64,000 nucleotides of DNA from Rhinopithecus roxellana (GCF_007565055.1 NC_044562.1:54136250-54200249), one strand, 5' to 3'. Counted from the first letter of the stretch, positions 11,902 through 24,591 are shown. Notes: a model not told the origin generated them from the sequence alone. Translations and numbers: made by a program.

Positions 11902-13071
11902 GTGGTAAAATTTCTTTCAGTGATAATATAGGCAAGGGCTCATTCTGCAACCCCAGGTACAGAGCTCTTGCATGGAGTGTATATGTTTACACAGATGTTC
12001 TTCCCAGAATCACTCAAATCATACAGGTCAGATGTCATCACATCAAATGTTGTCACTGCCAGATGAACATATTTGGCACAAGATTTCGCATTAATTTTTG
12101 CTTAAATACTCTTCAAGTTTTATAATAACTTTAATGTTTATTCTCTTGACTGAAATACCTATTATCCTATCATCTTTATAATTGCAGGCTGTGCCATCCA
12201 TCTTTGTAAGGACAATGACAATGTGGTGTCACCTTTATCACAGCCAAAGAGGCTCTATTTCATTATAACCAAGTAACTTCCAGATTGTCTTGAATTCACA
12301 GCATGCTGAGGGTCAGTACTATAGAATCATTTTATTTATTTCCATTAAGGTGACAGATAAGTTTTGCTGGACATAAAGGTAGAGAAAATCTAATAAATGC
12401 AAAAGAAAAAAATGATACTATTACTTTTTAAAATAATGAAGTCTCAAGACCATTTATCGGAAACACAGCCATATGGTTTCTCTAGCTTTTGGTATCCAAA
12501 CACAAAGAGAAGATTTCCAAACAATGCCTATTACTTCCAAGAATATTTTTTGAAACCAAGGAACGTATAGTAAGTCTGTATTTTGATGTATTTTGTGTTT
12601 AATTGATTCATGTTAAAGTTCAACAAAAAATGTTGCTAATAAATGCATGCAAGTGTAAGAGATAATTACTGGACCTGATACTTCTGTTGGGTAATTGTTA
12701 TCTCTATGTTTCTTTTTCTATTTAGGTCAGGGATGTTTTCATTGTATGAGTTAAAGAACCAAAAATATATCCCTCAAATAAAAAAATGTGAATATTCTCA
12801 ATAAAGTGGCCTGCCACCTCCCAGGGTAGTGGTCAAGTATTACTTGAGATGCCAGATCTCAGGAAGGATGGAATATTCAACCAAGCTGAGCTATCTCTCA
12901 GCAATAATTATTCTATCAAGAACTCCTAACAGCAGAAGCCGGAAGGAATTGTTTTGGCAATGATGAGTTTTGATGGGAGAGAGAAAGCAGTGGAGGATGT
13001 GGTCAAATTAAAGGTAAAAGTATAGTGTGGTATGGAACATGAGAGAAAGAGAATTTGGAACTAGCTGATGT
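11902..13071. other. Unassigned AT-rich intronic stretch
   Basis: No ORF of note and no repeat I recognise. Intron of the minus-strand THSD7B-like gene. Confidence 0.5.
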
Positions 13072-13215
13072 GCCAGGTACAGTGGCTCACGCCTGTAATC
13101 CCAGCATTTTGGGAGGTTGAGGAAGGGGCATCACTTGAGTCCAAGAGTTCGAGACTAGCCTGGGCAGCACAGCAAGACCTCATTATCTATAGAAAAAAAT
13201 AGAAAGCTAAAAAAA
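13072..13215 (+). repeat. FLAM-like / Alu left-monomer fragment
   Basis: 'gccaggtacagtggctcacgcctgtaatcccagcattttgggaggttgagg' runs into 'tgggcagcacagcaagacctcattatctatag' and an A-rich tail with no right arm: a free left monomer or truncated old Alu. Confidence 0.85.
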
Positions 13216-14057
13216 AACCTGATATATGGTGGAGACAGGCCTGGAATGGGCATTAAAAGTTTCTAGTTGGAAACAGTTCTCTCCAATTAACAACTAGTAA
13301 ACTATATGACTACATGCAAGTACTTTAACTCCTCTGAGCATAAATTTTCTGTAAAATAAAACTGAGAATACAAAACATCTTTATTATTTGAAGATAATTC
13401 ATGTTAGAAACAAATGCCACTGAAAAGTGAAGCTATTTTAAAAGGGAATTAAATTATTTTAAATGAATAGTAAAAAAATTTAAATGAGACATTTTTCTGA
13501 AACTAAAAAGAATGGAAGTGAGTTTATTTCATTCAATATCCACAAGTATATATATTATGATTACAATTATGTACTCATTATTAGGACAAATAATAAATTG
13601 ATCATTGATATTTCTTACATAATTTTATGACAGCTGTAAGAGATCTTGATGTTTCATAACTGACTTTCACAGCTTGAACATGAAGTCTTTGGCTATTGAG
13701 TCAATGATCATCAGTTTTCCAAGGGCTCCCTTCAATCTTTGGTGTGAAGATCACTCCATATTGTATCCCCTTCGTGGTGGACACACATGTAATTTACAGC
13801 TAAAGATAGACCAACAAATCCCCTGATTTGCGATGACAGAACATGTGTGTTAATGGAGAAAGCTTGTTAACTGGATAAAAGTTCTGTAAATGATAAGTTT
13901 ATTCATGAATATTTTGATGTTATGAGGGGTTTGGCTGTCTTTGGAATTCACAGTAATGTGGATTCAGGTGAAGAATATCAGATGATGAGGACTGCCTGGA
14001 TATGTGTCACATAGGTTATACAAATAAAAAGTACTATATTAAAGCAGCTCACAAGGG
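13216..14057. other. Unassigned AT-rich intronic stretch
   Basis: Non-coding, nothing recognised on either strand. Confidence 0.5.
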
Positions 14058-14345
14058 GTTGGGCACAGTAGCTCATGCCTGTAATCCCAGGAGTTTGGGT
14101 TGCCAAGAAGGGCAGATGACTTGAGGTCAGGAGTTCGAGACCAGCCTGACTAACATGGTAAAACCCCATTTCTATTAAAAATACAAAAATTAGCAGACGT
14201 GGTAGTGTATACTTATAAACTCAGCTATTCGGAGGTTGAGACAGGAAGATTGCTTGAACCTAGAAAGCAGAGGTTGCGGTGAGCCAAGATCGCACCACTA
14301 CACCATACCCTGTGACTCCATCTAAAAAAAACAAAACAAAACAAC
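14058..14345 (+). repeat. Alu (old), sense
   Basis: 'gttgggcacagtagctcatgcctgtaatccc' head, 'gaggtcaggagttcgagaccagcctg' middle, then 'ccatctaaaaaaaacaaaacaaaacaac' tail. Diverged AluS/J copy. Confidence 0.93.
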
Positions 14346-14416
14346 ACAAAAAACCACAAAAATCTTGCGGAATATTTTAAATATAGTAAATGCTTTTATT
14401 TTTCTCTTCTTAAACA

Positions 14417-14417
14417 T

Positions 14418-14448
<31 letters not shown>
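14417..14448. repeat. (TTTA)n microsatellite
   Basis: Eight TTTA units between an Alu tail and the 3' end of the antisense L1. Confidence 0.95.
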
Positions 14449-14449
<1 letters not shown>

Positions 14450-14732
14450 TGGTAGAATTCTTTTTTAATTTTTTAAATTTTTTTATTTTTTATTTTTATT
14501 ATTATTATACTTTAAGTTCTAGGGTACATGTGCATAATGTGCAGGTATGTTACATATGTATACTTGTGCCATGTTGGTGTGCTGCACCCATCAACTCGTC
14601 AGCACCCATCAACTCGTCATTTGTATCAGGTATAACTCCCAATGCAATCCCTCCCCCCTCCCCCCTCCCCCCTCCCCATGATAGGCCCCGGTGTGTGATG
14701 TTCCCCTTCCCGAGTCCAAGTGATCTCATTGT

Positions 14733-17700
14733 TCAGTTCCCACCTATGAGTGAGAACATGCGGTGTTTGGTTTTCTGTTCTTGTGATAGTTTGCTAAGAA
14801 TGATGGTTTCCAGCTGCATCCATGTCCCTACAAAGGATGCAAACTCATCCTTTTTTATGGCTGCATAGTATTCCATGGTGTATATGTGCCACATTTTCTT
14901 AATCCAGTCTGTCACAGATGGACATTTGGGTTGATTCCAAGTCTTTGCTATTGTGAATAGTGCTGCAATAAACATACGTGTGCATGTGTCTTTATAGCAG
15001 CATGATTTATGATCCTTTGGGTATATACCCAGTAGTGGGATGGCTGGGTCATATGGTACATTTAGTTCTAGATCCTTGAGGAATTGCTATACTGTTTTCC
15101 ATAATGGTTGAACTAGTTTACAATCCCACCAACAGTGTAAAAGTGTTCCTATTTCTCCACATCCTCTCCAGCACCTGTTGTTTCCCGACTTTTTAATGAT
15201 TGCCATTCTAACTGGTGTGAGATGGTATCTCATTGTGGTTTTGATTTGCATTTCTCTGATGGCCAGTGATGATGAGCATTTTTTCATGTGTCTGTTGGCT
15301 GTATGAATGTCTTCTTTTGAGAAATGTCTGTTCATATACTTTGCCCAATTTTTGATGGGGTTGTTCTTTTTTGTTTTGTTTTAAATTTGTTTGAGTTCGT
15401 TGTAGGTTCTGGATATTAGCCCTTTGTCAGATGAGTAGATTGCAAAAATTTTCTCCCATTCTGTAGGTTGCCTGTTCACTCTGATGGTAGTTTCTTTTGC
15501 TGTGCAGAAGCTCTTTAGTTTAGATCCCATTTATCAATTATGGCTTTTGTTGCCGTTGCTTTTGGTGTTTCAGACATGAAGTCTTTGCCCATGCCTATGT
15601 CCTGAATGGTATTCCCTAGGTTTTCTTCTAGGGTTTTTATGGTATTAGGTCTAACATTTAAGTCTCTAATCCATCTTGAATTAATTTTCGTATAAGGGGT
15701 AAGGAATGGATCCAGTTTCAGCTTTCTACGTATGGCTAGCCAATTTTCCCAACACCATTTATTAAATAGGGAATCCTTTCCCCATTTCTTGATTTTCTCA
15801 GGTTTGTCAAAGATCAGATGTATGTAGATGTGTGGTATTATTTTTGGGGACTCTGTTCTGTTCCATTGGTCTATATCTCTGTTTTGGTACCAGTACCATG
15901 CTGTTTTGGTCACTATAGCCTTGTAGTATAGTTTGAAGTCAGGTAGCATGATGCCTCCAGCTTTGTTCTTTTGACTTAGGATTGTCTTGGCAATGCGGGC
16001 TCTTTTTTGGTTCCATAAGAACTTTAAAGCAGTTTTTTTTCCAATTCTGTGAAGAAACTCATTGGTAGCTTGATGGGGATGGCATTAAATCTATAAATTA
16101 CCTTGGGCAGCATGGCTATTTTCACGATATTGATTCTTCCTACCCATGAGCATGGTATGTTCTTCCATTTGTTTGTGTCCTCTTTGATTTCACTGAGCAG
16201 TGGTTTGTAGTTCTCCTTGAAGAGGTCCTTCACACCCCTGGTAAGTTGGATTCCTAGGTATTTTATTCTCTTTGAAGCAATTATGAATGGAAGTTCATTC
16301 ATGATTTGGCTCTTTGTTTGTCTGTTACTGGTGTATAAGAATGCTTGTGATTTTTGCACATTAATTTTGTATCCTGAGACTTTGCTGAAGTTGCTTATCA
16401 GCTTAAGGAGTTTTGGGCTGAGACAATAGGGTTTTCTAAATATACAATCATGTCATCTGCAAACAGGGACAATTTGACTTCTTCTTTTCCTAACTGGATA
16501 CCCTTTATTTCTTTCTCTTGCCTGATTGCCCTAGCCAGAACTCCCAACACTATGTTGAATAGGAGTGGTGAGAGAGGGCATCCCTGTCTTGTGCCAGTTT
16601 TCAAAGGGAATTTTTCCAGTTTTTGCCCATTCAGTATGATACTGGCTGTGGGTTTGTCATAAATAGATCTTATTATTTTGAGATACGTTCCGTCAATACC
16701 GAATTTATTGAGCATTTTTAGCATGAAAGGCTGTTGAATTTTGTCAAAGGCCTTTTCTGCATCTATTGAGATAATCATGTGGTTTTTGTCTTTGGTTCTG
16801 TTTATATGCTGGATTACATTTATTGATTTGCGTATGTTGAACCAGACTTGCATCCCAGGGATGAAGCCAACTTGATCATGGTGGATAAGCTTTTTGATGT
16901 GCTGCTGGATCCAGTTTGCCAGTATTTTATTGAGGATTTTTGCATTGATGTTCATCAGGGGATATTGGTCTAAAATTCTCTTTTTTTGTTGTGTCTCTGC
17001 CAGACTTTGGTATCAGGATGATGTTGGCCTCATAAAATGAGTTAGGGAGGATTCCCTCTTTTTCTATTGATTGGAATAGTTTCAGAAGGAATGGCATCAG
17101 CTCCTCCTTGTATCTCTGGTAGAATTCAGCTGTGAATCCACCTGGTCCTGAACTTTGTTTGGTTGGTAGGCTATTAATTATTGCCTCAATTACAGAGCCT
17201 GCTATTGGTGTATTCAGGGATTCAATTTCTTCCTGGTTTAGTCTTGGGAGAGTGTAAGTGTCCAGGAAATTATCCACTTCTCCTAGATTTTCTAGTTGAT
17301 TTGCGTAGAGGTGTTTATAGTATTCTCTGATGGTAGTTTGTATTTCTGTGGGGTCGGTGGTGATATCCCCTTTATCATTTTTTATTGCGTCTATTTGATT
17401 CTTCTCTCTTGTCTTCTTTATTAGTCTTGCTAGCGGTCTGTCAATTTTGTTGATCTTTTCAAAAAACCAACTCCTGAATGCATTGATTTTTTTCAGGGTT
17501 TTTTGTGTCTCTATCTCTTTCAGTTCTGCTCTGATCTTAGTTATTTCTTGCCTTCTGCTAGCTTTTGAATGTGTTTGCTCATGCTTCTCTAGTTCTTTTA
17601 ATTGGGATGTTAGAGTGTCAATTTTAGATCTTTCCAGCTTTCTCTTGTGGGCATTTAGTGCTATAAATTTCCGTCTACACACTGCTTTAAATGTGTCCCA

Positions 17701-18556
17701 GAGATTCTGGTATGTTGTATCTTTGTTCTCATTGGTTTCAAAGAACATCTTTATTTCTGCCTTCATTTCCTTATGTACCCAGTAGTCATTCAGGGGCAGG
17801 TTATTCAGTTTCCATGTAGTTGAGCGGTTTTGATTGAGTTTCTTAGTCCTGAGATCTAGTTTGATTGGACTGTGGTTTGAGAGACACTTTGTTATAATTT
17901 CTGTTCTTTTACATTTGCTGAGGAGTGCTTTACTTCCAATTATGTTGTCAATTTTGGAATAAGTGTGATGTGGTGCTGAAAAGAATGTATATTCTGTTGA
18001 TTTGGGGTGGAGAGTTCTATAGATGTCTATTAGGTCTGCTTGCTGCAGAGATGAGTTCAATTCCTGGATATCCTTGTTAACTTTCTGTCTCGTTGATCTA
18101 ATGTTGACAGTGGGGTGTTGAAGTCTCCCATTATTATTGTATGGGAGTCTAAGTCTCTTTGTAAGTCTCTAAGGACTTGCTTTATGAATCTGGGTGCTCC
18201 TGTATTGGGTGCATATATATTTAGGATAGTTAACTCTTCCTGTTGAATTGATCCCTTTACCATTATGTAACGGCCTTCTTTGTCTCTTTTGATCTTTGAT
18301 GGTTTAAAGTCTGTTTTATCAGAGACTAATATTGCAACCCCTGCTTTTTTTGTTCTCCATTTGCTTGGTAGATCTTCCTCCATCCCTTTATTTTGAGCCT
18401 ATGTATGTCTCTGCATGTGAGATGGGTCTCCTGAATATAGCAGACTGATGGGTCTTGACTCTTTATCCAATTTGCCAGTCTGTGTCTTTTAATTGGAGCA
18501 TTTAGTCCATTTACATTTAAGGTTAATATTGTTATGTGTGACCTTGATCCTACCAT
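14733..18556 (-). pseudogene. L1 ORF2 (endonuclease-reverse transcriptase), broken
   Basis: ORF2p nicks target DNA and reverse-transcribes L1 RNA. The N-terminal endonuclease start 'ITILTLNVNGLNAPIKRHRL' is visible at 18556 downward, the RT motif FADDMIVY near 16445, and the C-terminal 'MEYYAAIKKDEFASFVGTW' near 14840. At least seven frame changes or stops divide it (about 18350, 18058, 16940, 16400, 16000, 15500, 15080), so no functional enzyme can be made. Confidence 0.93.
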
Positions 18557-18618
18557 TATGATATTAACTGGTTATTTTGTTCGTTAGTTGATGCAGTTTC
18601 TTCCTAGCCTCGATGGTC

Positions 18619-19633
18619 TTACATTTTGGCATGTTTTTGCAATGGCTTGTACCGGTTGTTCCTTTCCATGTTTAGTGCTTCCTTCAGGGCCTCTTGTAAG
18701 GCAGGCCTGGTGGTGACAAAATCTCTAAGCATTTGCTTATCTGTAAAGGATTTTATTTCTCCTTCACTGATGAAACTTAGTTTGGCTGGATATGAAATTC
18801 TGGGTTGAAAATTCTTTTCTTTAAGAACGTTGAATATTGGCCCCCACTCTCTTATGGCTTGTAGAGTTTCTGCTGAGAGATCTGCTGTTAGTCTGATGGG
18901 CTTCCCTTTGTGGGTAACCCGACCTTTCTCTCTGGCTGCCCTTAAGATTTTTTCCTTCATTTCAACTTTGGTGAATCTGGCAATTATGTGTCTTGGAGTT
19001 GCTCTTCTCGAGGAGTATCTTTGTGGTGTTCTCTGTATTTCCTGAATTTGAATGTTTGCCTGCCCTACTAGGTTGAGGAAGTTCTCCTGGATGATATTCT
19101 GAAGTGTTTGCCAACTTGGTTCCATTTTCTCCCTCACTTTCAGGCACCCCAATCAGATGTAGATTTGCTCTTTTTACATAATCCCATACTTCTTGCAGGC
19201 TTTGTTCATTTCTTTTTCTTCTTTTTTCTTTAGGTTTCTCTTCTCACTTCATTTCATTCATTTGATCCTCAATCACTGATACTCTTTCTTCCAGTTGATC
19301 GAGTCGGTTACTGAAGCTTGTGGATTTGTCACGTATTTCTCGTGTCATGGTTTTCATCTCTGTCATTTCATTTATGGCCTTCTCTGCATTAATTATTCTG
19401 GTTATCAATTCTTCCACTCTTTTTTCAAGATTTTTAGTTTCTTTGCACTGGGTATGTAATTCCTCCTTTAGCTCTGAGAAGTTTGATGGTCTGAAGCCTT
19501 CTTCTCTCATCTCGTCAAAGTCATTCTCCGTCCAGCTTTGATCCATTGCTGGCGATGAGCTGTGTTCCATTGGAGGGGGAGATACGCTCTTATTTTTTGA
19601 ATTTCCAGCTTTTCTGCCCTGCCTTTTCCCCAT
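18619..19633 (-). pseudogene. L1 ORF1 (RNA-binding chaperone), frameshifted
   Basis: Begins MGKRQGRKAGNSKNKS at 19633; the coiled-coil part is open to 19244, then the frame shifts and the RRM/C-terminal part reopens about 19150-18619 ('RYSSRRATPRHIIARFTKVE', ending 'LQKHAKM'). Two pieces of one ORF of about 338 codons; inactive. Confidence 0.92.
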
Positions 19634-20160
19634 CTTTGTGGTTTTATCTGCCTCTGGTCTTTGATGATGGTGACGTACTGATGAGGTTTTGGCGTGGGTG
19701 TCCTTCCTGTTTGTTTGTTTTCCTTCTAACAGTCAGCACCCTCAGCTGTAAGTCTGTTGGAGATTTCTTGAGGTCCACTCCAGACCCTGTTTGCCTGGGT
19801 GTCAGCAGCAGAGGCTGCAGAAGATAGAATACTGCTGAACAGTGAGTGTATCTGTCTGATTCTTGCTTTGGAAGCTTCCTCTCAAGGGTGTACTCCGCCG
19901 TGTGAGTTGTGGGGTGTCAGTCTGCCCCTAGTGGAGGATGTCTCCCAGTTAGGTTACTCAGGGGTCAGGGACCCACTTGAGCATGCAGTCTGTCCGTTCT
20001 CAGATCTCAACCTCCGTGTTGGGAGATGCACTGCTCTCTTCAAAGCTGTCAGACAGAGTCGTTTGCATCTGCAGAGGTTTCTGCTGCTTTTTTTGTTGTT
20101 GTTGTTGTTTAGCCATGCCCTGTCCCCAGAGGTGGAGTCTACAGAGACTGGCAGGAGGGT

Positions 20161-20520
20161 GCATGTGTCCAGGAATTTATCCATTTCTTCTAGATTTTCT
20201 AGTTTATTTGTGTAGAGGTGCTTATAGTATTCTCTGATGGTAGTTTGTATTTCTGTGAGATTGGTGGTGATATCCCCTTTATCATTTTTTATTGCGTCAA
20301 TTTGATTCTTCTCTCTTTTCTTATCATTTTTTATTGCGTCAATTTGATTCTTCTCTCTTTTCTTCTTTATTAGTCTTGCTAGAGGTCTATCAGTTTTTTT
20401 GTTGATGTTTTCAAAAAAGCAGCTCCTGGATTCATTGGTTTTTTGAAGGGCCTTTTTTTGTCTCTATCTCCTTCAATTCTCCTCTGATCTTAGTTATTTC
20501 TTGCCTTCTGCTAGCTTTTC
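20161..20520 (-). mobile_element. Second L1 ORF2 scrap joined to the 5' end of the antisense L1
   Basis: This piece repeats the ORF2 linker region also present at about 17260-17570, same orientation ('tagattttctagtttatttgtgtagaggtgcttatag...' matches the 17285 area). It holds a perfect 42-base tandem duplication at 20281-20322 and 20323-20364. Either an older L1 fragment into which the main L1 inserted, or a 5' rearrangement of it. Confidence 0.85.
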
Positions 20521-20581
20521 TATTTTGGAACAGGAATGCTTACAAACATCTATACCACCACTGTACTTTGGAAGTAAATAA

Positions 20582-20631
<50 letters not shown>

Positions 20632-21240
20632 TAGACTCAAAGCTGTAAGAACTTACCTTGAGTCTCAGATGAGACTCTGGATTTTGGGCTTCTACGTTGG
20701 TACTGAAACAAGTTAAGACTTTTAAGATTATTGAATGGAATGACAGTATTTTGCATGTGAGAGGAACATGAGTTTTTAGATTCACCAGTGGATTGCTATG
20801 GTTTGAATTTGGTTTGTTCCCATCAAAACTCAGATCAAAATTTGATCCCCTTTGTGGTGCTCTTGGACAATGAGGTCTATGGGGTGGTGTGTGGGTCATA
20901 AGTGCAGATCCCCCATGAATGGATTAATGTCCTCCCTGGGTGTGAGTGAGTTTTCATTCATTGAATAGATTCATTCCTGCAACACAGGGTTATTTCTCTC
21001 TTGCTTCCTCAGTTTCTATCTCTTGCTTCCTCTTTCATAATGTGATCTCTTTACAAACACCTTCTCTCCTCTGCTTTCTGCCATTAGTTGACACAGCCTG
21101 AGGCTTTTGCCAGATGCAGCTGCCCAATCTTGAACCTCTAGTCACAGGAATCATAAGCCAAGTAAACCTATTTTCTTCATAAATTAACAAGCTTCAGGTA
21201 TTCTATTACAGCAGCACAAAATGTACTAAGATGTACTAAC
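20521..21240 (+). mobile_element. MaLR (MST/THE1-type) internal 3' end plus LTR
   Basis: 20521-20785 resembles the 3' internal region of a MaLR in sense ('cttgagtctcagatgagactctgga', 'aaacaagttaagacttt'), with a 47-T run at 20584-20630. The LTR 20786-21240 starts 'tgctatggtttgaatt', has 'ccatgaatggattaatg', and ends 'tattctattacagcagcacaaaatgtactaag'. The 5' half of the element is not seen; the L1 lies where it would continue. Confidence 0.75.
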
Positions 21241-22250
21241 AGTGTACCAGGATTTCTCCCTAGGTCCTTACTCCAAATTTTTGACACGTAACTTATGATA
21301 TATTGCAACTCTACTTTAGGACCAGAGTTCTATCCTAAGCCAGCTCTGTTTTATTCTGTGGTCTTGTTGCTTTCTCTCCCGTGGACCCATGTCTTGATCC
21401 CTACTTCACCCTAATGAGTGGAATGCCATCTCCGTTTCCATTACCTGCCTCACTACTGAGTATCAATTGCCTTCTGCATTCCTTGCCATGGTGCATTACT
21501 TATCCACTGGGATTCCGGGATCATGTAGTAATGATTTCTGTTTCTTCCCCCAACGATTTATACTCCCTTTCCTTTATAATGTTATTGCTGAGATGTGATT
21601 GACAACTCAGAAAGTACATTTCCTTCCCTGCCATCTTCCAATGAGTTGGAAATGTAGAGCAATTTTGTCTAACATATGTTCAATAAATGTATGCTGCTTC
21701 CAACCCTGTTCATAAAATCTCCACAGTGCCAAGTGATATCACCATCCAGAGTAACTTGGTCCTGTTAAAGTGGCAGAACCTCTGTGAACTTGTGTCTTTG
21801 ATTTACGTTTTGAAGCATAAAGCCCTCTATTTATGTGGGTGAAAAGCAAGTCTCTAGTCTATTATGTTCAGCCTAGGATGTGCTTTGGGGTTTACAGCTT
21901 TACTTAATAATACAACTTTAGTTAAATAATACATACTACTTTTTCCAAAAACCACTGAGGCCAACATGTTTTTTTTCAATTTGTTGAGCTTATGACCTCC
22001 TGAATAAACACTGTCCCACAGGTTCCTCAGCCTCTCTGGAGTCTGCCACTGTTATCTGGTCCGTTCTGCAACCTCGGCCTCACTCTCTTAGACTGATATG
22101 AGGCCAGACTCTGGTTTTCTTCACCTGTGGGCCAGTTTCATGTTGACTTCAATGGGGTCCCATACCCTATGCCATTTATCAAGCTATAGCAAACTGAAAG
22201 ATATTTAGAAACCCTATATTAGTTAGCGGGAAACATGGGGAAACCAATAC
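21241..22250. other. Unassigned intronic stretch
   Basis: Non-coding and no recognised repeat. It contains the first ~1 kb of the 14.7-kb intron after the 22251 exon (reading on the minus strand). Confidence 0.5.
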
Positions 22251-22368
22251 CTCCATGGCCACAGGTCTGTGAACACTCTGTCCAAGCCGTCCACTCTGAG
22301 AGCTGACAGTTGATGACGCATTCCACCAAGCAGGGAATGCTCATTCTCTGGGGCCTCTCCAAATTACA
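22251..22368 (-). CDS. THSD7B: THSD7B-like exon, TSP1 repeat boundary, intact
   Basis: 118-nt exon: acceptor 'tttgcag|tgt', donor 'catggag|gtattgg'. It enters at a codon boundary and leaves one base (phase 1). 39 codons: begins CNLERPQRM, then 'PCLVECVINC', which closes one TSP1 repeat, then 'QLSEWTAWTECSQTCGHG', the WxxWxxC...CG start of the next repeat (Trp-layer and first disulphides). No stops. Its entry phase fits the 24476 donor and its exit phase fits the 7561 acceptor. The exon is too short and lacks a Met start, so it is easily missed by ORF scanning. Extracellular part of a type I membrane protein if expressed; the THSD7B rather than THSD7A assignment is from memory of the family. 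Confidence 0.85.
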
Positions 22369-24475
22369 CTGCAAATGGAAATGAAACACAACTTTATTGG
22401 AGGAATCATTCTTTAGTCAAATCACTGTCCTTTGGCGGGAAAGACTCTCCTTTACTCTGTGATATTAACCTTTCCATATTTCAGTGGGGAAATATATCCT
22501 TTCTTATATAAACTGGTGACAATCATAGAAAATGATTGCCCTTCAATTACCAAATAAAAACTTGTCAGCCCAAATTTCTTTTTATAAAATCCTAAACTCC
22601 ATTAGGCTGCCAGGAAAGCAGAGGTGTCTTGCTACATAGAGATCTGCCCTGTTGTTCAATCAGCAAGGAGCCAGAAAGACACTTCAACACCAAATTCAGG
22701 CACTTTGTGCTTCTGAATAGGCCAAAAGTACATAGAGGGCCAACACAGAAAGCCAGCTAGGCTAGAAAATAAATAATATGGAGATAAAAATACAATCAGA
22801 AACCCACCTGAAGTGTATAAAAACGCCTGGCTTAAAAATACAATCATGGTCGTAACGATGGGTCAAGTTGATGATACAGTTTATTTTTTCTCTTGTCCTC
22901 TCTGAAACCAGCATCTTGGAAAATGGTACAAATTTTCTAATGGCCAGGGTAGCAGAGGTCTTAGTGAAAGAATAAAGCACCTGAGAAACACAGAAAGGAT
23001 AATAAAAATTCTGCTCTAGGAATAACACACTATTTGTGTGCTTACTTAGGAAAACTTGGACATTCAACATGTGTTATATGTTAGCAATACCCTCACCAAG
23101 CTAAAATTAATGATTACAGTACAATGACTTGACAAGTGGGTGAAATAGATATTAACGTAATGAGACCTATAATCTGTCTGAGGTATATGGATATTCTAGT
23201 CATGTTAATAATTTGAGATTTTCAAAAACTGATATTTTTTACATATTTATTGGGCATATCGTATCTGGAAATCACAGAAACTGACTTTCTGTTAATGAAT
23301 AGTTTATATATTTTTGTATCAAAAGAAAATACTCATTACATACACTAAATAAACAATGCTTACCTATTGGGAGTTGTAGATTAATGATTTTTTTTCCCCT
23401 GAAACAGACAACTTCTTTAGAGGCTGATTAAATAAAATAAATGTTAAAATAAATCATGGTGTACAGCACTCTGCCCTGTATCAGTCAGTTTCAGAATTTG
23501 ACCAAATGGAAATCCATTTCAGATGTTCTGTTCTTAGGATTGGTGACATAGTCTGCCACTGCTCCGTTGGTTTAAAGAGCATGAGCGTGTTGTGACAATA
23601 CTTAACAGAGTGAAGTCAGGATAGGGGACAGAGGTTTGTTTTGTTTTAATTCCCACTGATGTATTCCACCTCTCTTAAGAGAAATGCCACCAATTTTCAT
23701 TTTGCCAGTTTGTTAAAGAAGTTTCTGGGGAAATGTGAGTTAACTGGCCCCCTTTTTCCAATTTATTGAAAGATTGTTTTAGTGATTCTTGAAGTGTGAT
23801 AGTATCTTTACTTCTATTAAACTGCCCCCACAGTGTTTTTCATTTACATGTTGGCAAGAAAATGCCAAGTTCTTTGGAAAAGTTCTGACTATAGCTTTTG
23901 TGTGAACTCCATATAGTTTGGAACAGAGGAAAAAAAGGAGGGCAATAAAATTACAAACATTCAGAACCCATTAATTTGAAACTTGGTAGGGATGCAGTTT
24001 AACGTAGGTTGAAAAGAAAAATCTCTGCTATTTATCCAAATATTATCTGCTTAAGCAAACTGACATGATTCTGTAATGGCAAGTGTCCATGTTCGTCTTC
24101 TATGCAAGGGACAGTATTATCACATATGCAAATGAATCACCTGTCCAATACAAAAGAATCATATTTAAATATTAAAGTCACCCCAAGGTCAACAGTTTGG
24201 CAAACAAGTACAGTTAAATAACATTTTATAAGTAATAAAAACATATAGTTTTAATGAACCCATTTCTCCACTACAAAAATGACCTTTCCCAGTCATTTTG
24301 ACTAAATTCAAACTAGTGAGCTATAACCGTACTATACTGGCACCCTTTACTCTAACTGAACCTAAGCTGAGATGAGAAGAAATTAGTCCGTTATCTATAT
24401 TGGACCTCATGGCACTGCAGACCAATATTAAGAAAAACAAGCCTTGGATGTGAGATATGAATATAAACACATTAC
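22369..24475. other. Intron between THSD7B-like exons
   Basis: About 2.1 kb of intron without recognised repeats; AT-rich, no supported ORF. Confidence 0.55.
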
Positions 24476-24591
24476 CTGCTTACATTGGTCCATGCTGACT
24501 GGCTTGCCATCACTGTGCACACAGCTTAGTAGGCGGCTCCTGATGCCTTGACCACAGGGTGCATTTTCACTTAGCTGGCATGTGCTCCACT
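24476..24591 (-). CDS. THSD7B: THSD7B-like exon, TSP1 repeat, intact
   Basis: 116-nt exon in the frame 'EWSTCQLSENAPCGQGI', 'RSRLLSC', 'SDGKPVSMDQCKQ', ending at donor 'aagcag|gtaatg' (phase 0). It carries the W-S-x-C and C-G-x-G features of a THSD7-type TSP1 repeat. I place the acceptor at 'cctggag|ag', because only this start takes the single base left by the upstream exon (phase 1) and gives 'NLT-EW'. That site has G at position -3 and a poor pyrimidine tract. The frame stays open upstream to a better-looking 'actcag' ending at 24615, but that acceptor does not fit the phase. No stops. Its neighbours at 27018 and 22251 match in phase. Confidence 0.82.

Larger units (their letters stand above)
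14455..20160 (-). mobile_element. Nearly full-length antisense L1PA-type LINE, 5'-truncated
   Basis: About 5.7 kb of primate L1 in antisense: T-rich 3' end (14460-14505), 3' UTR with a C-rich tract (14649-14680, the G-rich 3' UTR tract on the element's strand), decayed ORF2 (14733-18556), decayed ORF1 (18619-19633) and about 520 bases of 5' UTR ending near 20160. The full-length copy at 39552 has about 1 kb of 5' UTR, so this one lost roughly half. The 3' UTR repeats 'catcaactcgtcagca' twice (14586-14619), as do the other young copies here. It lies inside the large THSD7B-like intron in the same orientation as the gene. Confidence 0.93.

Noticed and set aside
14365..14868. 167-codon open frame on +
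   Set aside because: Antisense reading of the L1 3' end and adjoining TTTA repeat.
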